From Fibrella aestuarina BUZ 2 (GTDB lineage: Bacteria > Bacteroidota > Bacteroidia > Cytophagales > Spirosomataceae), in contig NC_020054.1 in NCBI RefSeq assembly GCF_000331105.1, positions 858,001 through 922,000 on the forward strand: a stretch of 64,000 nt of DNA, read 5' to 3'. This document shows positions 27,229 through 37,100 of the stretch, piece by piece. A program made the translations under genes and the position numbers. Numbering within the stretch: the first letter of the stretch is position 1; each line of letters opens with the position of its first letter. The notes under the pieces are model-generated. The model saw only the letters and a list, made by a program, of their open reading frames with translations, was not told the origin of the DNA and did no database searches.

Positions 27229-28443
27229 TCAGGCTGCGCGAGTGGCTTTCTCCCAGATGCCGGAAAGCCCCCCACGGCGGTAACGAACGAACCCCTGCAG
27301 CACGCACCAGTTCATGAACGTGAAATAGAAGGGGACGAAAGCGGGCTTCCAGCGGGTTTGTTGATCCTCAAGCCGGTAGCCGATCCAGGCCAGGCTGTAA
27401 AAGGCAAGTTGGCCCAGGAACATAATGGCCCAGAAGCCAATAGCCAGGCCTGACGCATTCTGGTATACCAATTGTAGCAGGATCAGCGCGTTCAGCAACA
27501 AGAGTAACGGCAGGCAAAACGGGGTTACGGCCCAGCGTAGTACCCGGTGCGATACGTATTGAAAGCTCAGCCAGCCATACCGGCTGATATTAAACAGGGG
27601 CAACAATCGGGCAATCGACTGAAAGCCGCCCGTAGCAATGCGCACTTTGCGTTTCTGCTCTTCGCGAATAGCCGCCGAGGGGCGTTCGAGGGCGTAGGCG
27701 TTAGGCTCGTACTCGACCCGATACCCGCGTGCGGCAATCCGGAGCGAAATCATGAAATCGTCGAGCAGCGTATCGGCCTCGACGGGCTCAAACAGGCCGG
27801 TGCGGATGGCAAACAGTTCGCCGGCGGCGCCCACAATCGTGTGCAACTCGGCATCGAGGCGTTTCAGAAACGATTCGTATTTCCAGTAAAGGCCTTCTCC
27901 GCTGCCAGTAGCGGCTTCGGACGCTTCCATCTGAATGCGTTTCTCGCCTGTTACGGCCCCTACGTTGGGCAGGTCGAACTTCCGAACCAGCCGCGATACG
28001 GCTTCGGGGTTAAGGTGCGTGTTGGCGTCGGTAAAGATTACGAGCGGTGTGTTCACCCGCTTCATGGCTTTATTCATCGCCACAATTTTGCCCAGCCGGT
28101 CGGTCCCCGATAAAATGGTGAGGTTGGGTACGTTGGCCCGTTGGGCCTCGAGCCACTCGGCCGAGCCGTCGGTCGACCCTTCGACCACGAACAGCAGATG
28201 TAGCCGATGGGCGGGGTAATCCTGATCAAGACAGTTCTGCAACTTGGCGGGCAAACAGTCGATCTCGTTGTAGGCGGGCACAACCAGCGTTACGTCGGCG
28301 GGTTCACCCATGGGCGGCAATACCCGCTGACCAATACCCAGCGCTCGCCGCACCCGTACAATGCCCCACAACAGCAGGCCATAGCCTAGGTACGTATAGA
28401 CGACCAGCGCAAATAGTAACCAGAAAAGAACGATGAGAAGCAT
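27229..28443 (-). CDS. Family 2 glycosyltransferase, membrane-bound
   Basis: A 404-residue processive-type GT2 enzyme. An N-terminal helix (4-30) is followed by a GT-A domain: VVPAYNE at about 50, the sugar-nucleotide motif FTDANTH, the acceptor-site ED-like segment LLDDFMISLR, and a QKRK segment where QxxRW usually stands. Three or four C-terminal transmembrane helices follow. The ATG at 28443 is preferred; a TTG three codons upstream is also in frame. It should transfer a sugar from a nucleotide donor to a lipid-linked or growing polysaccharide at the inner membrane. Lies between the sugar transferase and the TolC-like gene in the minus-strand run. Confidence 0.87.
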   Translation of the reverse strand: MLLIVLFWLLFALVVYTYLGYGLLLWGIVRVRRALGIGQRVLPPMGEPADVTLVVPAYNEIDCLPAKLQNCLDQDYPAHRLHLLFVVEGSTDGSAEWLEAQRANVPNLTILSGTDRLGKIVAMNKAMKRVNTPLVIFTDANTHLNPEAVSRLVRKFDLPNVGAVTGEKRIQMEASEAATGSGEGLYWKYESFLKRLDAELHTIVGAAGELFAIRTGLFEPVEADTLLDDFMISLRIAARGYRVEYEPNAYALERPSAAIREEQKRKVRIATGGFQSIARLLPLFNISRYGWLSFQYVSHRVLRWAVTPFCLPLLLLLNALILLQLVYQNASGLAIGFWAIMFLGQLAFYSLAWIGYRLEDQQTRWKPAFVPFYFTFMNWCVLQGFVRYRRGGLSGIWEKATRAA

Positions 28444-28548
28444 GGGAGGCAAAACGGTGAGTAATAAACGACAGGCGGTGAGGGTACGGCTGGGCCGCGC
28501 ATTTGTCGTGCGTTACGTGCTCACCGCTTAGTCCGCACCGTTGCTTAA

Positions 28549-29766
28549 TCAGACGTTTTCTTGCTGCCAGAGGCTGAAAAACGTCTTGTAAATGATCTTC
28601 ATGTCATTCCAGAACGAGAACGTTTCGACGTACTCGATGTCGAGGGCGATGCGCTCCTGCTCATCCATCTTGGCTTCGCCTTTGGCGCGTTTCTGCACCT
28701 GCCACAGGCCTGTGAGACCACTCGGACCCGCAAAGCGCTTCACCGTCTGATCGGCCGTTAGTTTTTCCGCTTCGTAGACCGGCAGGGGGCGGTTACCAAC
28801 CAGCGACATGTCGCCGCGCAGGATGTTGATCAGCTGCGGCAGTTCGTCGATGCTGCTGTTGCGCAGGAAATGGCCAAGGCGTGTAATGCGCGGATCATTC
28901 CGGAATTTGACAAAGGTGGCGCCTTTCTCGCCTTGTTTGAGGTATTGGCGCTCACAGACGAAGCGGTCGTTGTGGAAGAGCTTGCGCTGGCAAGAGGAGG
29001 CAATCAACGCGCATTCTTCGCAAATATCTTTGACCTGCGGGGTTTCGTCGGTTGCACCGTTGATGTTGTACAGATTCTCTGAGGCCATGTCTTTCAACAT
29101 CGTGGCCGCATCGGTCCGCATCGTGCGGAATTTGATCATGTCGAAAACGCGGTAGTTGGAGCCCACCCGTTTCGACTTAAAGAAGACCGGCCCTTTCGAG
29201 TCGAGTTTGATGAGGATGGCTACCAGCAGCATCAGCGGGCTGAACACAATCAGGGCCTGCAGAGAGGCCGCAATGTCGATGGCGCGCTTCCAAGTCGGTA
29301 ACTGAAACGTAAAAGCCTGCCCTTCCACCTCCGCGTCGGGCTGAGTGGCTACCCGGCGCATCAGCGTCAGAAAAAACTTGATCCGGCGCTCCAGGTGCGT
29401 TGGATCGGTCAGGGTGAGCAGGTCGGTAACGCCCGTGTGCATCGCCAGCTGGGTTACCCGGTCGGTAACGGTCTGGCAGAGCAGCAGAATCGGCACACTG
29501 CGTTGGATAGTGAGGTCGCGCAGGGCCGCGAGTGAATCGGCTCTGGCTTCGGTTTCGTTGATGATGATGAGTGAGGTGGAACGGCGGTCACGTACCCAGG
29601 CGATGGCATCGTCCATCCGTTGGTACCAGCGGATCAGGCAGGAAGAATCCAGCCAGTTGCTGATTTGGCTAAATACGGCCTCATTTTTATCAACCAGCAC
29701 TAGACATGGCGCTTGTTGCCCATTCATAGTCGGTGATGTGTTGTGGTGTGTAGGATAAGCAGACAT
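28549..29766 (-). CDS. Initiating sugar-phosphate transferase with receiver-like N-terminus
   Basis: A 405-residue protein. Residues about 155-405 are a bacterial sugar transferase (WbaP/ExoY type): [49 protein letters not shown], which moves a sugar phosphate to undecaprenyl phosphate and starts polysaccharide repeat assembly. Residues about 18-140 resemble a response-regulator receiver, but the position of the phospho-acceptor is Asn70 and a second acidic residue is lacking, so it is probably not phosphorylated. An insertion at 247-271 carries four cysteines in the pattern C-x2-C-x6-C-x11-C (249, 252, 259, 271), a possible metal site. Only one transmembrane hairpin (about 165-187) is evident. 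It stands next to a stand-alone receiver protein. Confidence 0.85.
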   Translation of the reverse strand: MSAYPTHHNTSPTMNGQQAPCLVLVDKNEAVFSQISNWLDSSCLIRWYQRMDDAIAWVRDRRSTSLIIINETEARADSLAALRDLTIQRSVPILLLCQTVTDRVTQLAMHTGVTDLLTLTDPTHLERRIKFFLTLMRRVATQPDAEVEGQAFTFQLPTWKRAIDIAASLQALIVFSPLMLLVAILIKLDSKGPVFFKSKRVGSNYRVFDMIKFRTMRTDAATMLKDMASENLYNINGATDETPQVKDICEECALIASSCQRKLFHNDRFVCERQYLKQGEKGATFVKFRNDPRITRLGHFLRNSSIDELPQLINILRGDMSLVGNRPLPVYEAEKLTADQTVKRFAGPSGLTGLWQVQKRAKGEAKMDEQERIALDIEYVETFSFWNDMKIIYKTFFSLWQQENV

Positions 29767-29821
29767 GGTTACCGGCGGCTGTTACCAGGGGCAATGAGGC
29801 AATTGACCTGGTACGGTTCGA

Positions 29822-30292
29822 TTATAGATTCAGGGAACCGGGTGACCAGAACCGCTTCAGCAGCGCTGAATGAACGGGCACAGCCTGAGCTTCAGCCTTT
29901 TCCAGGCCAAACACCGAGCGGCCAGTCATCGACTGAAGCTTCACTTTCACTTCGAGCGGGTTGAACGGCTTGGCAATGTGCCCATCGGCACCGGCTTCGA
30001 GGCAGGCAATCCGAGTGTCGCTGTCAAACGCTTCTGATAAAACAAGAATGGGGGTGCGGCCCATGAGCTTGCTCATACGGACCAGCTTGATCAATTCTAA
30101 GCCGTCGAAAAAGGGCAGGTCGAGTTCGGTGATCACGCAATCGAACTTACGGCCCTGTATCAACATACGAACCGCGTCGCGGCTATTGGTGGCTACGGTT
30201 ATTTGGTAATCTGCTCTTAAGGTTTGGGTTAAAACCGTTACGATGTGTGGGTTTTCCTCAACGATAAGCAAGTGTTTCAATGACGTTTTCAT
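29822..30292 (-). CDS. Single-domain response regulator with Glu at the phospho-site
   Basis: A 156-residue receiver-domain protein with a short C-terminal tail and no output domain. The ATG at 30292 gives KTSLKHLLIVEEN; the longer frame from 30448 is non-homologous. Acidic pair Glu12/Glu13, Ser86 and Lys108 (IAKPF) are in place, but by alignment on LPFFDG the acceptor position is Glu56 (ITELDLP), not Asp. It might therefore sit permanently in an active-like state, or be a pseudo-receiver. It is the first gene of the minus-strand exopolysaccharide-NRPS run, so it may signal to the sugar transferase next to it. Asp58 near the site leaves some doubt about the alignment. Confidence 0.8.
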   Translation of the reverse strand: MKTSLKHLLIVEENPHIVTVLTQTLRADYQITVATNSRDAVRMLIQGRKFDCVITELDLPFFDGLELIKLVRMSKLMGRTPILVLSEAFDSDTRIACLEAGADGHIAKPFNPLEVKVKLQSMTGRSVFGLEKAEAQAVPVHSALLKRFWSPGSLNL

Positions 30293-30333
30293 TATGGCTA
30301 GGTTTTCCCTGCAACTTCTTTTTTGGAGAAATT

Positions 30334-30349
30334 TGGCACGACTATTGCT
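30334..30349 (+). promoter_or_regulatory. Sigma-54 (RpoN) promoter, -24/-12
   Basis: TGGCACG-ACTA-TTGCT at 30334-30349 matches the sigma-54 consensus TGGCACG-N4-TTGCW at every fixed position, with GG at 30335-30336 and GC at 30347-30348 spaced 12 bp. It points to the right and the start would be near 30360. The AT-rich flank is in keeping with a promoter. An upstream activator site was not identified. Confidence 0.6.
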
Positions 30350-30359
30350 AAATTTTCGT

Positions 30360-30463
30360 CGTGCACAACAGGCATTATGGGTGTTAAAAACTGGCGTGTC
30401 ACTTCCAAGCTGAATTGACTGTGTCGGGGACTGAATGATCAGTGCCACCGACTTCTTTTTTTT
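30360..30463 (+). ncRNA. Candidate sigma-54-dependent small RNA
   Basis: From the predicted sigma-54 start (about 30360) to the end of the T-tract of an intrinsic terminator (30463) is about 104 nt. No open reading frame of note lies within it. The layout of a sigma-54 promoter followed directly by a terminator, with no gene between, is that of small regulatory RNAs (for example the sigma-54-dependent Qrr RNAs of Vibrio). It sits between the divergent response regulator and synthetase genes. The assignment rests on the promoter and terminator alone; expression is not shown. Confidence 0.45.
30423..30463 (+). terminator. Intrinsic terminator in the divergent gap
   Basis: GTCGG-GG-ACTGA, loop ATGA (30435-30438), TCAGT-GCCA-CCGAC (to 30452), followed by TTCTTTTTTTT. 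Ten base pairs plus an internal loop and a long T-tract; strong signal on the plus strand. It would end any transcript from the sigma-54 promoter about 65 nt after it starts to be read. Confidence 0.7.
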
Positions 30464-31173
30464 GTACCTACCGGCCAGTTCGTTAAATACATGCTTTTAG
30501 ACTAGGTATTAGTTTCATACGTCACAGTGCTTAACTGCGATTTAACTGACGGTTTATTAGGCGGTCGATAACGATACTATCGGTTTCAGTCAATCGAAAA
30601 TTCAGTTTGTGCCTTACGCCGAGAGATACGCGCGCCTTCCTAAAAATGGAATTTCATTCCACGCGCTTTCCCAACAATCACTACGTAATCACTCGTTGGT
30701 TAGCTATTCATTATCAGTTATTTACTAGTTAAAATAGGCTGTATTTACCCAGTTCGAGCGGCTGAAAACCATTGTAAGTTGGAGACGACGCGAATACGAA
30801 CGAGGGTTTTGCAATAAATTTTAGAGGCTACCAGATTGAAATTGACTGAGAGGTTGCTCGTCACTTTTAAATTCCTCTATAAACACTAGTCTTTCTATAG
30901 AATGTTTAATTAGTGTATGTGCATATATATATGATTAATTTTTTGGTTTACTACAGCCAAATAATAGAGTTTTCTAAAATCGTATAACAAATTGGTTGCA
31001 TTTACTTAAGTAAAATCTCCATAGATTTTACCGATCTTATATAACTATCGCCTATTTGTTACTACAATAAGTTAACCCAATGTGGCCCAATGAGACTGAG
31101 TTCGTCTAAAGGATATAGCTATACGGGCACGGTGTTGGTACTGGCCCTGATGCCTACCTGAGCTGACTCTATT
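30464..31173. other. AT-rich gene-free region upstream of the PKS-NRPS
   Basis: About 710 bp with no plausible gene in any frame and clearly lower G+C than the rest of the window. It contains several palindromes: TGGAAT-TTC-ATTCCA (30647-30661), a perfect 14-bp palindrome TTTACTTAAGTAAA (31001-31014) and, overlapping it, a 9-bp-arm inverted repeat (31010-31031). A TA-repeat (30923-30931) also occurs. This is the likely control region of the 6.8-kb synthetase gene. I found no full TAnnTTTG promoter near the ATG. Confidence 0.5.
31001..31031. repeat. Two overlapping palindromes upstream of PKS-NRPS
   Basis: A perfect 14-bp palindrome (31001-31014) shares its right half with a second inverted repeat whose 9-nt arms (31010-31018 and 31023-31031, GTAAAATCT and complement) flank CCAT. 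The two structures exclude each other. They may be operator sites for a dimeric regulator. Confidence 0.5.
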
Positions 31174-34100
31174 ATGCAGACGAACCGGCCAACTGACACA
31201 TCCCCTTTTTCTGCAACCACCCGTTGGTTTGCGGAAGCGCAGCAGGTTCATCAACTCGTTGAGGCAATGGCTAGCCGCTATCCCGAGCAGCCCGCTGTCG
31301 TGATCGAAGGCGCTTCGCAGACTTATGCGGAGTTGAACGAAGTAGCCAATCGGATTGCCAGTCAACTGCTTCGTCAGGCCCCGGAAGCGCCTGTCATCGG
31401 TATCGATACCACCCGCCGACTGTCGCTGGTTAGTCAGCTGTTGGGCATACTGAAAGCGGGCAAGGCCTACCTGCCGCTCGACCCTACGTACCCAGCCAGC
31501 CGCCTTCGGCAACTGATCGACAATGCCCACCTGACGCATTGCCTGACGGATGGGGCTCAGAACCTATATGGCGAACTGGGCCTCTCTGTGGTGCGTACTG
31601 ATGAGGAGACAGCGACCGACGCCCCCAACCCGCTAACCCGAACGCCCTACGTCTGTGTATTGTATACGTCGGGGTCGACTGGTGTTCCCAAAGGGGTGTG
31701 TCTGGGTCATGCCGGGCTGATCGACCTGCTCCGCTGGGAGGCAACGCAGGGCCCAGCCCGGCCTGGTAGCCGTACGCTTCAGTTCTGCCACCTCAGCTTC
31801 GACGCGTCGTTTCAGGAAATCTTCCTGCCGCTTAGCACCGGTGGTACGGTTTATTTGATTGATGACAGCTACCGCCTCGACGCGGGCCGGTTGCTGCGGT
31901 TTATGGTCGATAATGCGATCAATCGGGTGTTTCTGCCCTATGTGGTGCTGCAATACCTCTGTGAAGCGGCCGAGGCGCAATCGCTGTTTCCGGCCTCGCT
32001 CGAGGAAATCATTACGGGTGGTGAACGCCTGCGCATTACGCCGCAGATCCGCCGGTTTTTTACCGAGCTGCCCACCGCCACGCTCATGAACGTGTATGGC
32101 CCCACCGAAACGAGCGTGTGGGTGACCCAATACAAACTGACCGGCGATGCGCCCAACTGGCCCAAGTTGCCGCCCATTGGCGCGCCCATTGCCAACGCTG
32201 AGGTGCTGATTCTGTCGGACACGCTGACGCTGCTGCCCGATGGCGAGGTAGGGGAGGTGTGCATTGGTGGCCCGCCCGTAGCGCTGGGTTACCTGAATCA
32301 ACCCGAGCGTACCGCCGAACGATTCATCCAATGGCAACACCCGGAGAAAGGCACCCTGACGCTTTACCGCACCGGCGATCTGGCCCGCTACGTACCTGAC
32401 GACAAGGGCACGCGGCTGCTCGACTTTCAGGGTCGGGCTGATGATCAGGTGAAAATTCGTGGCAATCGGGTCGAACTGGGCGAGATCGAGGTGGCACTGG
32501 CGCACCTGCCCGACGTGCAGCAGGCGGTGGCGGTGGCCCTCGAAAACGAAGCGGGTCTGAAGCGCATCGTGGCCTACGTGCTGATGACGCCCGGGCAGCA
32601 AGCTAACGTGGCCGACATGCGGGCCAACCTGGCGGCAACTATGCCCGATTTCATGCTGCCGGCGCATATTATCGAACTAACCGACCTGCCCCGCACCACC
32701 AGCGGTAAGGTCGACAAGCTGCGTCTGCCCAAACCCGAGTCGACCCGGCCGGCGCTGGGTACGTTGTTTCGGGAACCCGTTTCGGAACAGGAAAAGACCA
32801 TCGCGGCGATCTGGGCCGAACTGCTGCAAATCAGCCCTATTGGTCTCGATGACAACTTTTTTGAGTTGGGCGGTAACTCGTTGCTGGCGCAGAAGACCGT
32901 GGCCCAACTGGCTCAACGGGGTCAGACACTACCCATTACGAAACTATACCAATACCCAACCGTTGCCGGGCTGGCAACGTACCTGAGCGGGCAGGGGGCG
33001 ACTCCGCAGAAACAGAGTCGGCAACCAACGGCGGCCCGGCGCGCAGAGAGTGGCGATGTTGCGATCATCGGGATGGCGGGCCGGTTTCCGGGTGCCGACT
33101 CGGTGGCTGACCTTTGGGACGTGCTGGCCGAAGGCCGCGAGACCGTCACGTTTTTTACACCCGAGCAGATCGACTCGAGCATTCCGGTCGCCGTACGCAC
33201 GAATCCTGGGTACGTTCGGGCGCGGGGCATCATAGCCAGCGCCGATCAGTTCGACCCGGCTTTCTTCGGGATTACGCCCGCGCTGGCCGAAATGATGGAC
33301 CCGCAGCAGCGCATTTTCCTCGAAATCGCCTACGAAGTGCTGGAACAAACCGGCTACCTGCCGCAGGTCCGAGACGAGATCGTGGGCGTGTATGCGGGCA
33401 GCGGCAACAACACTTATTTCCTGAACAACGTCTTACCAAATCCGGCGCAGATGGCGCGGGTTGGGGCCTTTCAGGCGATGACGGTCAATGAGAAAGACTA
33501 CATCGCCACCCGAACCAGCTACCAACTGAACCTGACGGGCCCTGCCGTGAGTGTCTACTCGGCCTGTTCGACCTCGCTGCTGGCTATTGCTCAGGCGGTC
33601 GAGAGTCTGCGGAATGGGCAATGCACGGTAGCACTGGCGGGGGGCGCCTGTATTACGGCCCCCATCCACAGCGGTCACCTCTACGAAGACGGGGCCATGA
33701 TGAGCCGCGACGGCCATTGCCGCTCGTTCGATGCCGACGCGCAGGGAACCGTTTTCAGTGATGGTGCAGGCGTGGTACTGCTGAAACCCCTGGCCGACGC
33801 CCAGCGCGACGGTGACCCGATTCTGGCGATCATCAAAGGCGTTGGTGTGAACAACGACGGCGGTGGTAAAGGCAGCTTCACGGCCCCCAGTGCCGAAGGA
33901 CAGGCCGCCGCTATCCGCAACGCCCACCTCGACGGCCAGATCGACCCCGCTACCATCAGTTACGTGGAAGCCCACGGCACAGGCACACCGCTGGGCGATC
34001 CGATCGAGATCGACGGGCTACGCATGGCCTTTGGCGAACAACCCCAACGGCAATTCTGCGCAATCGGCTCGCTGAAAAGCAATATGGGCCACCTGTCGCA

Positions 34101-37100
34101 GGCGGCGGGCGTGGCGGGCGTCATCAAAACGGTGCTGGCGATGCAGCACCGCCAGTTGCCGCCGTCCCTTAATTTCAACGTACCCAACCCTGCCATCGAC
34201 TTTGGCAGCAGCCCGTTCTACGTCAACGATCGTCTCACCGACTGGAACGTCGAGGGACCCCTACGTGCTGGTGTCAGTTCATTCGGCGTTGGCGGCACCA
34301 ACGTCCATGTCGTACTGGAAGAGGCAGGGAGCACGGGGCGGGGGGCAACGGGAACTGAGGTTGTTCAGACGCAAAGCCCAGCCTTTACGCTGCTCACCTG
34401 GTCGGCAAAGAGCGACGCCAGCACAGCGGCCTACGCAGAGAAACTGGCTGATGCGCTAGCCACCGCCGATGTAGTTGATGTGGCCTATACGATGGCTACC
34501 ACCCGCCCGGCCTACGCGCACCGGCAGTTTGCGGTAGTGTCCAGCCGTGACGCCATAGACCCGGCTTTGCTGACAAAAACACCACGCGTTGTCTTGAAAC
34601 AGCAGCCCGGCGAAGTGGCGTTTGTGTTTCCCGGGCAGGGTGCCCAATACCTCAATATGGGTCGGGCGTTTTACGAACAGAAACCCGTATATCGGCAGGC
34701 CGTCGATGCGTGCGCGGCCCTGCTTGAACCGTACCTCGACGTCGATATCCGGACGGTGCTGTTCTCCGACGATGAAGATCTGGCGGCGAAAGAACTGCTG
34801 AAAAATACGCGTTACACCCAGCCTGCCCTGTTCGTGACCAACTATGCGCTGGCGCAGCTCTGGCAAAGCTGGGGCATTGAGCCGACGGTGTTCTGCGGAC
34901 ACAGCATCGGTGAGTTTGTCGCGGCGCACTTGGCGGGTGTATTCTCGCTAGCCGATGCGCTGCAACTCGTAGCGACACGCGGACAGCTGGTCAGCGCCTG
35001 CCCGCGGGGAAGCATGCTGTCAGTGCGGCTGTCGGCGGCTGACGTGGCCCCCCTCTTGCCCGAAACCCTGTCGCTGGCGGCCATCAACAGCCACAGCTTG
35101 TGTGTGGTGGCGGGGCCCGATGAAGACATCGCCGCGCTGGCGCAGCGGCTCGACAAACAGCAAACGCCAAACCGCGTGTTGCAGACCAGCCACGCCTTCC
35201 ATTCGGCTATGATGGACCCCGTGGTGGATGCGTTCCGGGCCGTTGTGGAAAAGGTACAGGTACAGCGCCCGCAGAAACCCGTTGTTTCGACCGTAACCGG
35301 CACCTGGCTGACCGATGCGCAGGCGACCGACCCGGTTTATTGGGCCAAGCATCTGCGCGAAACCGTCCGGTTTGCCGACGCCCTCGACACCCTGTTCGAA
35401 CTGCGGCAACCCGTCTTGCTCGAAGTGGGGCCGGGCTTCAGCTCAACCACGCTGGCCCGACAGCAGGCCGGTACGCGCACCGTCGTGACGGTAGCCAGTC
35501 TGCACCGACCCACCCCCGACCGAACCGAAGAGCAGGCCATCCTGATGGCCCTCGGTACGCTCTGGCAGCAGGGGCTCACACCCAACTGGGACGCCGTGTT
35601 TGCCGGTTCGGGCGGAAAACGCATTCCATTACCAACCTATCCGTTCAATCGTAAGCGGTGCTGGATCGACTCACCGGCTGGCCACATGGCCCTGATTCCG
35701 ACGCAGATGAACGTGACGTTGCCGACCGATGAGCCCATCGCACCCTCGTCTACCAACGTACCTATAACTAACTCAGATACAACCCACACGTTAGTCATTC
35801 CGGCTCCGACCGACGTACCTACGCCTATGCGAAGCGAACATTTACTCGACAAAATCAAGACGTTACTGGAAGATGCGTCTGGCATTGATCTGGTCGATCT
35901 GAATGCCAATGATACCTTCCTCGAACTGGGTCTCGATTCCCTGCTGCTGACCCAGATTTCGATCAGTCTGCGGAGTTCGTTTGGGGTGCCCATCTCGTTC
36001 CGGCAACTGAGCAGCGAACTGGATACGCCGCAGAAAGTCGCCGATTACCTCGACACCCAACTGCCTGCCGAAACGCATCAGCCCGCGCCCGCCCCGGCAC
36101 CCGTACCGCCCATGGGTAACGTACCTACGAACGTACCTACATACGGGACCACGAGCCTCGACCCGATGCCTGCCCTACCCGGCGGCGACTCAGCGCTGGG
36201 CCTCATTGCTCAGCAATTGCAACTCCTGGCCCGGCAGGTGGCGCTGATGCAGGGCGGCATGGGGCAAGGGGCAGGGAGCATGCGGCAGGGGGCGGCAACG
36301 TACCCAACGGCCGTGTCGCCTGCGCCCACAACCCCCGTTCCACCGCTACCCCCCACGCCCCCAGCCCCCCGCTTTCAGCCCGCCGCCGACATCACGCCGG
36401 AGGAAGCGGTGGAACTGAAAAAACCGTTTGGCGCTACGGCGCGGATCGAGCGGCAGAAAACGGACAACCTGACCCCAAAACAGCAGCAGTTTCTGGCCGA
36501 TCTGACGCAGACCTACAACGCCAAAACCGCTGGGAGTAAAGCCTACACGCAGAAACACCGCGCCCAGATGGCCGATCCGCGGGTGGTATCGGGCTTCCGG
36601 CCGCAGACCAAAGAACTGGTCTACCCGATCGTGATCAAGCGCTCGAAAGGAAGCAAGCTGTGGGACGTCGACGGTAACGAGTACATCGACGCCCTCAACG
36701 GATTCGGCGCGACCATGTTTGGCCATCAGCCCGATTTCATCAAGGAAGCGCTGCACGCGCAGGTCGAAAATGGCTTTGAAGTAGGACCGCAACACGAATT
36801 GGCCGGCGAAGTCTGTGAGTTGTTCTGCGACATGACCAATAACGAGCGGGCTGCCCTATGCAGCACCGGCTCGGAGGCGGTGCTGGGCACCATGCGTATT
36901 GCCCGGACCATCACCGGCCGCTCGCTGATTGTGGCCTTCACGGGCTCGTACCACGGCATTGTGGATGAAGTACTCGTGCGTGGTACCAAAAAGCTGAAGT
37001 CGTTCCCGGCGGCGGCGGGCATCATGCCTGAGTCGGTGCAGAATATGCTCATCCTCGACTACGGCACCGACGAAAGCCTGCGTATCATCCGCGAACGGGC

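Noticed and set aside
30293..30448. N-terminal extension of the response regulator
   Set aside because: The added 52 residues do not resemble a receiver domain and the region holds the sigma-54 promoter and small-RNA terminator; ATG 30292 begins the domain.
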